The translations under genes were made by a program, and so were the position numbers. A stretch of DNA of 64,000 nucleotides from Bacteroidales bacterium (GTDB taxonomy: Bacteria; Bacteroidota; Bacteroidia; Bacteroidales; VadinHA17), in assembly GCA_016709865.1 (NCBI GenBank), contig JADJLX010000005.1:372001-436000 (forward strand), read 5' to 3'. Positions 1 to 8,196 of this stretch are shown here, in pieces (the stretch's first letter is position 1; each line of letters starts with the position of its first letter). A model generated the notes under the pieces. It was not told the origin of the DNA, made no database searches, and saw only the letters and a program-made list of their open reading frames with translations.

Positions 1-91
1 CTCTTGTAATACTAAGCACTTTTTCAGGAATGACTTTTAAAAAGTCTTCTCCTCCTAATGTTACAGGTATGAGGTAAATCCTGCCTTTCAT
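1..91 (-). CDS. SAM-dependent methyltransferase (RsmI-like), N-terminal fragment
   Basis: This is the first 30 codons of a minus-strand gene that runs off the left edge of the window. It begins at an ATG (complement of 89-91) and reads MKGRIYLIPVTLGG, followed by a segment with IPEKVL. A short leader of this form (KLYLIPxTLG) is typical of the Bacteroidetes tetrapyrrole-methylase-fold SAM-dependent methyltransferases related to RsmI, which methylate the 2'-O of C1402 in 16S rRNA. Catalytic and SAM-binding parts are outside the window, so the assignment rests only on the N-terminal pattern. It is divergent from the metallo-hydrolase gene that follows. Confidence 0.55.
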   Translation of the reverse strand, partial: MKGRIYLIPVTLGGEDFLKVIPEKVLSITR

Positions 92-213
92 GATAATTTC
101 ATTCTGCTTTCAAATATAGTAATTATAAAGCTCGCGATCATAACAACAAAAAATATCCTACCTGTTGCCTTTTATTTAATTTTAGTATAGGTTTGTTAAG
201 TAATATCTATAGT

Positions 214-981
214 GTGAAAATAACATTTCTTGGAACAGGTACTTCACAGGGTGTGCCTGTAATTGCTTGTGAATGCAGTACATGTCTTTCTCAGGATGAG
301 CATGATAAGAGATTGAGAACATCTTTGCTTCTGGAGACAGATGACACAACTTTGCTTTTTGATGCTGGACCTGACTTCCGGCAGCAGATGCTAAGAGCAC
401 ATGTGACAAAACTTGATTCAATTCTACTGACACATGAACATAAAGATCATATAGCAGGATTGGATGATGTCAGGGCTTTCAATTATAAAAGTCAGGATGC
501 AATAGATATATACGCAGAGGAAAGAGTTCAAAAAGCTCTGAAAAAGGAGTATTCGTATGTTTTTTCTGAATATCAGTACCCGGGTGTTCCGAAAATGAGA
601 CTTAATATGATTAACGATCATCCAATAAATATAAGGGGTATTGATATCCTTCCAATAAGAGTATTTCATTACAGGCTTCCTGTTTATGGTTTCAGGATCG
701 GTAATTTTGCTTATATAACAGATGCAAACTACATTCCTGAGGAAAGCAAAGAGAAGTTATTTGGAGTTAAGTATCTGGTTATTAATGCTCTCAGAAAAGA
801 AAAACACATATCTCATTTTAGTCTGAGGGAGGCTGTTGACCTTATACGTGAGATCTCACCAAAGAAAGCTTACATTACTCATATCAGTCACCAGATGGGG
901 TTTTATGCCGATATTTCAAAAGAGTTACCTGCAGGTATTTCGCTGGCATTCGACGGATTGACATTTATGTGTAATGAATAA
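214..981 (+). CDS. MBL-fold metallo-hydrolase, PhnP-like
   Basis: A 255-residue metallo-beta-lactamase-fold hydrolase. It starts with the FLGTGTSQGVPV segment typical of PhnP-type phosphodiesterases, then a CxCxxC cluster (residues 19-24) that probably binds structural zinc. The metal-binding motif THEHKDH lies at residues 73-79. Later metal ligands are seen in FHYRLP, ITDANY and THISH near the C terminus. Length fits the family. The substrate is probably a phosphodiester or cyclic phosphate but cannot be named. I chose the GTG at 214 because the family fold begins immediately there. An in-frame TTG at 193 would add seven residues that look non-conserved. The protein is predicted cytosolic, with no signal peptide. 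Confidence 0.85.
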   Translation: MKITFLGTGTSQGVPVIACECSTCLSQDEHDKRLRTSLLLETDDTTLLFDAGPDFRQQMLRAHVTKLDSILLTHEHKDHIAGLDDVRAFNYKSQDAIDIYAEERVQKALKKEYSYVFSEYQYPGVPKMRLNMINDHPINIRGIDILPIRVFHYRLPVYGFRIGNFAYITDANYIPEESKEKLFGVKYLVINALRKEKHISHFSLREAVDLIREISPKKAYITHISHQMGFYADISKELPAGISLAFDGLTFMCNE

Positions 982-998
982 TTCCTGAATTTTTGGAA

Positions 999-1205
999 CT
1001 ACTTTTTCTTGTAGTTTGAGTTCAGTTTTTTCTGATATCCAGGTGAAAAATAATACTTGTTTCGTCCCAACTGTTCTGTTTTTGCCTTTGATGATTGTTT
1101 CTTTTTCTTATAGTAAGTATTCTTTTTTGCAGGCGCACACGCTGTCACCAAAGCAATAAGCAGAAACATTAAAAATAACCTCAATATTTTTGTTGCTTTA
1201 GACAT
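999..1205 (-). CDS. small lysine-rich lipoprotein, unknown function
   Basis: A 68-residue protein with a lipoprotein signal: basic start (MSKATK), hydrophobic stretch, then lipobox LVTAC, so the mature protein would start at that cysteine and be attached to a membrane. The mature part is short and very rich in lysine, tyrosine, serine and asparagine, ending in a KKK tail. I recognise no domain. An alternative ATG two codons upstream (1211) would give MVMSK. The gene is convergent with the metallo-hydrolase, with only 17 bases between the stops and no clear hairpin. Small charged lipoproteins of this kind are common in Bacteroidetes. No function is claimed. Confidence 0.6.
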   Translation of the reverse strand: MSKATKILRLFLMFLLIALVTACAPAKKNTYYKKKKQSSKAKTEQLGRNKYYFSPGYQKKLNSNYKKK

Positions 1206-1369
1206 TACCACATCTGGTTTTGAATCATGCTTAAAAATACAACATTTTTATCTAAAAGAAAAAAATTGACAGATTATTATAACAAGCAGAGCGTTTTCAG
1301 TCATTCCAAGTCATTTGTTTTATAACTACTAAGTTTTATCTTGCACCAGGGAATATTGAATTTTATATA

Positions 1370-4180
1370 ATGAATAGAATATTATATTTTTTCTGTCTGT
1401 CGGCAGTTGTGTCTGTTACGGCTTCATTTTCAGTCTATTCACAAAAACTTACTGGTTTAGATATTAACTCCAGGCCAGGCTTGGGTGTAAAAAGAATACT
1501 CCTTACAGACAGCCTGGGTGTTGATCTGTCAGGTATAAAACCTTTATATAGTTTTATATTGAACAAAACTCATCACAATTCAAATGAATTAGGCTCTGTT
1601 ATAAATGGTGAAAAATGCATACAAATATTTGAAAATAAGGTACGTGTAACATCAGGAGCATGGTTGGTATTGGGAACCGGACTTCAGAGTGAGGTATTAT
1701 TTGAAAACATAAGTAGCGATACAGTTTTTGTGAGCAATATAGTGCCCTTCGGTGAGGAAAATAATTCTGCCTTTATAACCGGAAGTGGCCCGTGGGATCT
1801 TGCACGAGCCTGGCTTTTCCGCCCTGAATATAATCCTGTAAGGGTTATTCTTCCTGATAATGCCTGGGAGTTGGGTTACTCATCATTCCAGATTGGAAAC
1901 GGAATATCTGTATGTGCCCTTGCACGGCGAACTAAAATTGAAGGGGGACAGAGACAACGATACGAAACAATTCTGCCGCCTAAGGCAAAAGTAACTTATA
2001 CATTATATGCTGAAGTTTTTAAAGGAGAATGGCAGAATGGCCTGCGTCTGATGTTCAGAGACAGATACCTTCATGACCTTGGTAAATTTGATAATTCAAT
2101 GTTTGAAAGGGAGGATCTGAAGTGGATAAAAGAGAGCTATATTATTGTCCTTCAGATGGGATGGGACAGGGAGTTTTACGATAGGCTTACCGGAAAGTAC
2201 ACCTACCCTGAGGTTATTAAAAAAGGTATTGAAACATTCGGCAAAATTGATGTCTTCGGTATCTGGCCGACATGGCCCCGCCTTGGTCTTGACCAGAGAA
2301 ATCAGTGGGATTTGTACAGGGATATGCCCGGAGGAACCGAACAGCTCAGGAGTTTTGTGAGAATGTCACGGCAGGCAGGGACAAAATTCTTTATTGCATA
2401 TAATCCATGGGATAATAGTACAAGAAAAGAGGATCACTATATAGGAATGGCCCGGCTGATCTCTGAGACTGAGGCAGACGGGGTTGTGCTGGATACAAGA
2501 GGAAGTTCCAGTTATGAACTCCAGGCAGCAGCAGACAGCGTTAGGAAAGGAGTTGTAATGTACTCTGAAGGGATGGCAATAACCAAAGATATGCCAGGGA
2601 TGATATCTGGACGTGTTCATAATGCAATTTATCTTAGCCCTGAGCTTAACCTGAATAAGCTGATCAAACCTGATTTTGCTATTTTCAGAGTATGTGATGT
2701 AGGAGAGGACCTAATACACAGGGAACTAGCTATTGCATTCTTTAATGGCTATGGCACTGAGCTTAATATGTTCAGACCCGGCGGACGGGATGATAATTAC
2801 AGGGATGATCTTGATTACCTGGCACGTACAACTTTTATACTCAGACAGAACAATGATGCTTTTCTAGATTACAACTGGACTCCGCTTATCTCGACAACAC
2901 TGGGTGATGTATTTGTAAACAGATGGAAATCCGGATCAAAAACAGTTTATACTGTTCTGAATATGAGACCTGAAGGAATCGACGGAAAGCTTTTCAAAAT
3001 AGATTATTCCCCTGAAAAGCACTACGTTTCAATCTGGAATCATGAAAATCTGACTCCTGTAAAGGAAAAGGAAACTTATTATCTCCCATCGAGAGCGTCA
3101 GGCTGGAATCCCTCTTTTTCAGGAACAAGAAGAGAAGGGTCAGTTGATTGTATAGCTGAATTTCCGGTTATCATGAAAGCCGGGATCGCCGGTGATTCAG
3201 TGCTGATTAAAAGTAGCGGAACAGGAATAATTAAGATATGGAAAGGGGATCCGTCATATAAGACTCAGTATAAGGAGATTGCAGAAGTATCAGACACAGC
3301 TGTAAGAATCAGGGATCTGTTCGGATTTTATGAAGGGAAGATAGTGCTTCAATTGATTGAAAAGGAGAGGCTTAAGGATGAAATTGTGCTTGATTTCAAG
3401 GGTGGTAAGCCATGGTTAATAAGCAAGCCGGTCCCCACCAAAAAAGCTCTGGTAGTGCCCCCCGATATGGTTTTGGTACCTGGTAAAGATTTTTCATTTA
3501 ATGTTACTTCAAATGATGAGTTCATTCCGTATCCGGAAATCAGCGGTAAGATAATTGCAGTGGATAGTTTCCTTATAGACAGGTATCCTGTAACAAATGC
3601 TCAGTATTATGAGTTTTTAAGCAGTTCAGGTTACAGACCAGCCGATACGGCACGCTATTTAAGGCACTGGCAATCAGGGATATTTAAGCAGGGACAGGAT
3701 AAATATCCTGTTGTGAATGTCAGTTATGAGGATATGATGGCTTATGCCCGGTGGGCAGAGAAAAGACTACCTACTGAAGCTGAGTGGCAGCTGGCAGCAC
3801 AGGGAAGTGATAATCGAAAATGGCCATGGGGTGATGAGTTCCATGGAACATATTGCAATAACTCTTTTACACGTCCTACTCCGGTAGATGCATTTATTAA
3901 AGGTCAGAGCCCATATGGTGCAATAGATATGGTTGGCAATGTATGGCAAATGACAGGAGATATGTATTTTAATGGTACTAACTACTTTACTATTATAAGG
4001 GGAGGCAGCTATTATAAACCTGAATCAAGCTGGTGGTATATACAGGGAGGACCTCAGCCGCTTGATAAAACACAAATGCTGTTAATGGTTTCGCCAGGCT
4101 TCGACAGAAGTTCAACAGTAGGATTTCGTTGTGTTAAAGATCTGGATAGCAGTAACTTTAAGGACAAAAGACAAAAGTGA
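1370..4180 (+). CDS. exported glycosidase-like protein with C-terminal FGE-sulfatase-type domain
   Basis: A 936-residue exported protein with an N-terminal signal peptide (about residues 1-24, ending SVYSQ). Residues about 250-530 look like a TIM-barrel glycoside-hydrolase region: a run of W and D-rich strands, DGVVLDTRG and a later YSEGM are candidate active-site strands. I cannot place it in a numbered GH family. Residues about 700-925 form a formylglycine-generating-enzyme (SUMF1/FGE-sulfatase) fold, shown by MVLVPG, DRYPVTNAQYYEF, RLPTEAEW, PWGDE, DMVGNVWQ and a terminal GFRC. The paired cysteines that make catalytic FGE active are not seen in the RGGSYY region, so this domain is probably not a sulfatase activator. 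The last codons run into an intergenic word repeat. Confidence 0.75.
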   Translation: MNRILYFFCLSAVVSVTASFSVYSQKLTGLDINSRPGLGVKRILLTDSLGVDLSGIKPLYSFILNKTHHNSNELGSVINGEKCIQIFENKVRVTSGAWLVLGTGLQSEVLFENISSDTVFVSNIVPFGEENNSAFITGSGPWDLARAWLFRPEYNPVRVILPDNAWELGYSSFQIGNGISVCALARRTKIEGGQRQRYETILPPKAKVTYTLYAEVFKGEWQNGLRLMFRDRYLHDLGKFDNSMFEREDLKWIKESYIIVLQMGWDREFYDRLTGKYTYPEVIKKGIETFGKIDVFGIWPTWPRLGLDQRNQWDLYRDMPGGTEQLRSFVRMSRQAGTKFFIAYNPWDNSTRKEDHYIGMARLISETEADGVVLDTRGSSSYELQAAADSVRKGVVMYSEGMAITKDMPGMISGRVHNAIYLSPELNLNKLIKPDFAIFRVCDVGEDLIHRELAIAFFNGYGTELNMFRPGGRDDNYRDDLDYLARTTFILRQNNDAFLDYNWTPLISTTLGDVFVNRWKSGSKTVYTVLNMRPEGIDGKLFKIDYSPEKHYVSIWNHENLTPVKEKETYYLPSRASGWNPSFSGTRREGSVDCIAEFPVIMKAGIAGDSVLIKSSGTGIIKIWKGDPSYKTQYKEIAEVSDTAVRIRDLFGFYEGKIVLQLIEKERLKDEIVLDFKGGKPWLISKPVPTKKALVVPPDMVLVPGKDFSFNVTSNDEFIPYPEISGKIIAVDSFLIDRYPVTNAQYYEFLSSSGYRPADTARYLRHWQSGIFKQGQDKYPVVNVSYEDMMAYARWAEKRLPTEAEWQLAAQGSDNRKWPWGDEFHGTYCNNSFTRPTPVDAFIKGQSPYGAIDMVGNVWQMTGDMYFNGTNYFTIIRGGSYYKPESSWWYIQGGPQPLDKTQMLLMVSPGFDRSSTVGFRCVKDLDSSNFKDKRQK

Positions 4181-4226
4181 TGGCAAAGGGCTCAGGGCTC
4201 AGAGCTCAGAGCATCAGAGCGTCAGA
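4162..4226. repeat. intergenic word repeat (ACAAAAG / GGGCTCAG type)
   Basis: Two short-word repeats lie at this convergent gene junction: GACAAAA-type units (4162-4177), which still code for the last residues KDKRQK of the upstream gene, then repeated GGGCTCA/GAGCTCA units (4188-4210) and CATCAGAGCGTCAGAC. The TGA stop of dnaA (complement of 4222-4224) is made by the GTCAGAC word. Low complexity and unlike the flanking coding DNA. Confidence 0.6.
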
Positions 4227-5652
4227 CCTTTAATTTCTTCTCAATTTCGTTTATCTGGTTCCTGAAGTGTTTATCGGTATCAATAAGGTTATTTACTGTT
4301 TTACAGGCATGAAGTACTGTAGCATGGTCTTTTCCGCCAATATGTGAGCCTATACTCGCGAGGGATGCTTTTGTCAGGCTCTTCGAAAAATACATTGAAA
4401 CCTGTCTTGCCTGAACAATTTCTCTCTTTCTTGTTTTTCCCTGAATCAGGTCGATTGGTATTTTATAATAATCGCAGACAATTTTCTGGATATATTCAAT
4501 TGTTATCTCTCGGCGAGCTGTACTGATAAGTTTCTCGACCATCTGGCGGGCAAGGTCAAGTGTTATCTCTTTTCTGTTCAGTGTCGACTGTGCATATAAT
4601 GATATCAGAACTGCCTCTAATTCCCTGATGTTATTCGAAATATTTATCGCCAGAAATTCAAAGATCTCCTCAGGTAATTCAATACCGTCGTTATATGCCT
4701 TCTTCTTTAAAATTGCAAGCCTGGTTTCATAATCTGGTCTCTGGAGGTCTGCCTGCAGTCCCCATTTGAATCTTGAGAGCAGTCTCTGTTCCATTCCCTG
4801 AAGTTCAACCGGAGGTCTGTCGCAGGTGAGTATTAATTGTTTTCCTGACTGATGCAGATGGTTGAAGATATGAAAGAATGTATCCTGAGTCTTTTCTTTG
4901 CCGGCAAACTCATGTACATCATCAAGAATGAGTACATCAATCATCTGATAGAAATGCAGGAAGTCATTCTTGTTGTTGTTTCTGACTGATTCAACAAACT
5001 GAGTCTGAAATTTATTGGCATTTACATAAAGAACAGTTTTATCAGGGTGCTTCTCCTTAACAAGGATACCTATTGCCTGCGAGAGATGAGTCTTTCCAAG
5101 TCCTGAGTCACCATAAATCATCAGAGGATTAAAAGCTGTTCCTCCCGGATTGTTACCAACAGCGATACCGGCTGATCTGGCAAGCCTGTTGCATTCGCCT
5201 TCTACATAATTGCTGAAATTATAATCGGGATTTAATTTTGGATCAAAATGTACTTTTTTTATACCTGGTATAACGAATGGATTCTTGATAGAAGGCTGTG
5301 TAACATCAAAAGGCACCTGGACAGGTCTGTTGTTTAAATCAGTTTTGTTGCGTGAAGGATATCTGACCGTATATGGCTTGCCATCAGAGTAGTTACTGTT
5401 CTCCATAACGACGTTATACTCGAGCTTGGCGTCTGTACCGATCTCTCTTCTGAGGGTTTTCCTGAGAATATCAATATATTGTTCTTCAAGGTACTCGTAG
5501 AAAAACGGGCTTGGTACCTGAATTGTAAGGATATTGTTTTCCAGTTTTAGAGGGACAATCGGTTCGAACCATGTCTTGTAACTGATGGATGGAATGATGT
5601 CCCGTATAATAAGAAGACAGTTATTCCATACGTCGTTGTGTGACTTATTCAT
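4222..5652 (-). CDS. dnaA: chromosomal replication initiator protein DnaA
   Basis: A 476-residue replication initiator. It binds DnaA boxes at oriC and melts DNA in its ATP form. Visible parts: domain I at residues 1-85 (WNNCLLIIRD..., YKTWFEPIVP), a linker, then the AAA+ domain from about 140, with Walker A GDSGLGKTH, Walker B LILDDVHE and sensor region LLSRFKWGL. The DNA-binding domain IV holds the signature GGKDHATVLHA near the C terminus. Length is normal. The gene is followed upstream by an AT-rich 341-base gap. There is no dnaN or recF beside it, unlike the classical arrangement. The stop codon lies in a short-word repeat shared with the convergent neighbour. Confidence 0.97.
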   Translation of the reverse strand: MNKSHNDVWNNCLLIIRDIIPSISYKTWFEPIVPLKLENNILTIQVPSPFFYEYLEEQYIDILRKTLRREIGTDAKLEYNVVMENSNYSDGKPYTVRYPSRNKTDLNNRPVQVPFDVTQPSIKNPFVIPGIKKVHFDPKLNPDYNFSNYVEGECNRLARSAGIAVGNNPGGTAFNPLMIYGDSGLGKTHLSQAIGILVKEKHPDKTVLYVNANKFQTQFVESVRNNNKNDFLHFYQMIDVLILDDVHEFAGKEKTQDTFFHIFNHLHQSGKQLILTCDRPPVELQGMEQRLLSRFKWGLQADLQRPDYETRLAILKKKAYNDGIELPEEIFEFLAINISNNIRELEAVLISLYAQSTLNRKEITLDLARQMVEKLISTARREITIEYIQKIVCDYYKIPIDLIQGKTRKREIVQARQVSMYFSKSLTKASLASIGSHIGGKDHATVLHACKTVNNLIDTDKHFRNQINEIEKKLKV

Positions 5653-5993
5653 GAAAATTGGTTTTTTAAAAAAAAAGTTAAGGCGGAATCAAGCCGATTC
5701 ACGTAGCAATATTTGTAAAAAAAAAACTAATAAAAAAAATTTTTTTTGCTTGACTTTCTCAAAAAAAGTATATGTTTTTAATGATCAGCAACTTATGAAT
5801 AAATATTTTTTTTATTTAGATAACTATTTGATTATTAAGCGTATATGAAAGAGCTAGTTGGTTTGTTGGTGTAATCCAATTCATTATGAATTCTTACTCA
5901 AAATTCAACATGAAGTGTTTAAAATGCGGACTATTTTGCTATGTATTCAGATTTACTTTTTAAGGTCAAGATAATCTGAATTTTAGTAAATTT
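5653..5993. other. AT-rich intergenic region upstream of dnaA
   Basis: This 341-base gap holds the leader of dnaA and the region downstream of the MCE-protein gene. It is very AT-rich, with A and T homopolymer runs at about 5660-5760 and 5800-5815 and a perfect small palindrome AATTCAT-T-ATGAATT at 5878-5892. A loose match to a DnaA box (TTATGAATA) occurs near 5793, but I find no array of TTATNCACA boxes. I see no credible gene, no clear -7 box and no strong terminator here. Confidence 0.5.
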
Positions 5994-6947
5994 TTATTTA
6001 GGTGGTATGTTCTTCTTACCGAACAGAGAAAAGTGAACATATCGTTTGGGATTCTCTTTCATATCGAGTAAAAGTACATTTAGACTCTCCAGACTGTTGG
6101 TAAGGTTAGTATAAAGTGTATCGTTTGTCATAAATTGGCCTGCACTTCCTTTACCATTATTTAGGTTATCTATTAAGATACTGGTTTTCTCGAGGCTCTC
6201 TTTCAGTTTCGACACCGATGTATAAATATCAGCAGCAGCAAGAGTATCGGTAATTGCTTCAAGGTTGTCAAAAGTTTTGCCCATGCTGGCTGAATTATCC
6301 GAAAGCATCTTTGTGAATTTGTTAACATTATCAAGAGTGGCCTTAAGTTCTTTTTCTCTGGAGCTCAGGATATTATCCAGGCTTTCTGTTGTTCCGTTGA
6401 GATGGGCAACAGTACCTGCAATATTTTTCCGGAATTCAGGATCCATTAGATCATCAACAGAAGTAATTACAGAATCAAGAACAATCAGCAGATTTGATAT
6501 TTTATCTTTCAATGGTAATAATTCTGTTTCAACTTTATCCATTACAGATGCTGCCAGTCTTCCCGGTATAGTATCTCCATCCTCATATATTCCCGGTCCG
6601 TTGCCATAAACGAACTGTACCTTCATTCCTCCGAGAAGAGATACCGGGACAATCTCTGCATAAGTGTTTTTCGGAAGCTTGAAGTCTTTACTTACTGAAA
6701 ATGATACAAGCAGCCTGCCACTCTCCGGATTAACAAAATCGATTGACTGAACAACTCCAACTTTATATCCGTTAATTTCTACCGGACTCGATTCTGCAAG
6801 CCCGCCTATTTTATCATATACTGTATAGTAATAAGCTGAATTGGAAAAGAAATCCTTCCCCTTAAGGAAATTGTATAACCATATAAAGACAATAATTGTC
6901 AGAATTGTCGTAACACCAACCTTTACTTCGTTTGAGATCTTTTTCAT
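5994..6947 (-). CDS. MlaD/MCE-family outer-membrane lipid transport protein
   Basis: A 317-residue protein with one N-terminal membrane anchor (about residues 10-28, VGVTTILTIIVFIWLYNFL). The MCE domain follows at about 38-115: the YYYTVYDKIGGLAESSPVEINGYKVG segment and the LLGG motif are diagnostic. The rest (about 140-300) is a helical, coiled-coil-like region with many D, L and N residues. MCE proteins form rings that pass phospholipids between inner and outer membranes. The permease and ATPase partners (MlaE/MlaF) are not adjacent. Its start overlaps the end of the amidase gene by four bases, so the two are co-transcribed and probably translationally coupled. Confidence 0.88.
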   Translation of the reverse strand: MKKISNEVKVGVTTILTIIVFIWLYNFLKGKDFFSNSAYYYTVYDKIGGLAESSPVEINGYKVGVVQSIDFVNPESGRLLVSFSVSKDFKLPKNTYAEIVPVSLLGGMKVQFVYGNGPGIYEDGDTIPGRLAASVMDKVETELLPLKDKISNLLIVLDSVITSVDDLMDPEFRKNIAGTVAHLNGTTESLDNILSSREKELKATLDNVNKFTKMLSDNSASMGKTFDNLEAITDTLAAADIYTSVSKLKESLEKTSILIDNLNNGKGSAGQFMTNDTLYTNLTNSLESLNVLLLDMKENPKRYVHFSLFGKKNIPPK

Positions 6948-8119
6948 TTACTGATATCTTTTGTTTTTTTCTTTTTTTGCTCAAGAGCCTGCTGCAAAGG
7001 TAGTATTTTGTTCTCTTTTACTGCAATTACAAAAGCATCGGGATAAATAGCTGCAAGCTTTTTTCGATACTTAACTGCATCATTATACTCTGCAAACCTG
7101 CCACTTGCATATTTAAACCTGTCGGCTGAATTTAATTCAATTACATCTGTTAATCCTTTAAAATTCTCAGGTTTTATTTCTGTCTGGGATGCCGAAGCTG
7201 CAACCTGAATCATGAATTGGATCTCAGCTGAAGGTAGAGCATCAGGTTTTACCGTATTCTGATTCGGTACTGTATTCTGTTCCTTAACTGCAGATATTCC
7301 GCTTTTGTTATCAAGTTCATTTACATATTCCCTGCAAGCCCTGAATATGGAGGAAGCTATAAAATCCTGCCCCTGTTTTGAGTTTAGAAATTTTTCTTCT
7401 TCAGGGCTGGTAATAAAGCCTGTTTCTGTAAGTACACTTGGCATTGTTGTCATAAACAGAACTAAGAATCCGGCTTGTTTTACTCCCCTGTCTATTCTCT
7501 TAATCTTCTCCTTGTACTCTGTCTGGATTTTTGATGCGAGACTTGTGCTTTGTTCCTGGTAAATATTTTGCATGAGAGTGAACATTATGTATGATTCCGG
7601 TGATTTAGGATCAAAGCCTTCATACTTTGTGGAATAGTCATTCTCAAGCATAATTACCTCGTTCTCCTTCATGGCTACCTGAAGGTTTTGTTCATCCTTC
7701 GAAAGTCCCATTATGAAAGTCTCGGTCCCCCTGATATTCTTTGCATTTCCCCAATTGGCATGTATTGAGATAAAAAGGTCAGCCTTGTTTTTATTGGCAA
7801 AGGATGCCCTGTCCTGCAATTCAACGAAGGTGTCGTTCTTTCTGGTATACAGTACAGTTACATTATTGAGATTCTGCTCCAGGTATTCCCCTGTCTTTAG
7901 CGCAATTGCAAGTGCAATATTCTTCTCAAAGCTGATGGCTCCCTGCGCTCCAGAGTCCCTTCCGCCATGTCCGGCATCGATAACTATAACCCATTTTTTC
8001 TGATCTTTTACGGTTGCAGCGGAAACCGAATAAATTGTTAAAACAAGAAAAATGAAAAACAATTTTATACTATATATATTAATGGTATGAAGTTTGTCGT
8101 TTTTAATTCCTGTATCCAT
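6944..8119 (-). CDS. N-acetylmuramoyl-L-alanine amidase (Amidase_3) with C-terminal SPOR-like region
   Basis: A 391-residue exported cell-wall hydrolase that cuts the amide bond between N-acetylmuramic acid and the peptide stem. An N-terminal signal or anchor spans about residues 15-36. The Amidase_3 domain covers about 43-270. Zinc ligands are the H of DAGHGG, the E of FEKN and the H of SIHAN, and the catalytic E is in LTETGF. The C-terminal 80 residues (FMIQVAAS ... KYASGRFAEYNDAVKYRKKL) look like a SPOR domain, which binds denuded septal glycan, followed by a lysine tail. First gene of the pair with the MCE protein and divergent from the LptD-like gene. Confidence 0.9.
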   Translation of the reverse strand: MDTGIKNDKLHTINIYSIKLFFIFLVLTIYSVSAATVKDQKKWVIVIDAGHGGRDSGAQGAISFEKNIALAIALKTGEYLEQNLNNVTVLYTRKNDTFVELQDRASFANKNKADLFISIHANWGNAKNIRGTETFIMGLSKDEQNLQVAMKENEVIMLENDYSTKYEGFDPKSPESYIMFTLMQNIYQEQSTSLASKIQTEYKEKIKRIDRGVKQAGFLVLFMTTMPSVLTETGFITSPEEEKFLNSKQGQDFIASSIFRACREYVNELDNKSGISAVKEQNTVPNQNTVKPDALPSAEIQFMIQVAASASQTEIKPENFKGLTDVIELNSADRFKYASGRFAEYNDAVKYRKKLAAIYPDAFVIAVKENKILPLQQALEQKKKKTKDISK

Positions 8120-8139
8120 TTTTAGTTAGTGTTTTTTAT

Positions 8140-8187
8140 TAGTTTTGCGCTGGCATCCCGGTATCACACAAAAACTATACAAAAATA
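8140..8187. promoter_or_regulatory. candidate divergent promoters, amidase and lptD-like genes
   Basis: Between the divergent genes lie a plus-strand TAGTTTTG (8140-8147) and a minus-strand TATTTTTG (complement of 8180-8187). Both match the Bacteroidetes -7 consensus TAnnTTTG. No good -33 TTTG is seen for either, so confidence is limited. Confidence 0.4.
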
Positions 8188-8196
8188 ACATTTAAG

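Noticed and set aside
2366-2620. Small minus-strand frame with several cysteines inside the exported glycosidase-like gene
   Set aside because: It is an antisense shadow within a strong coding region and has no start context or conserved pattern.
5653-5993. Chromosomal origin next to dnaA
   Set aside because: The gap is AT-rich, but I find only one loose DnaA-box match, no array, and no dnaN or gidA neighbours. A GC-skew or DnaA-box scan of the whole genome would be needed.
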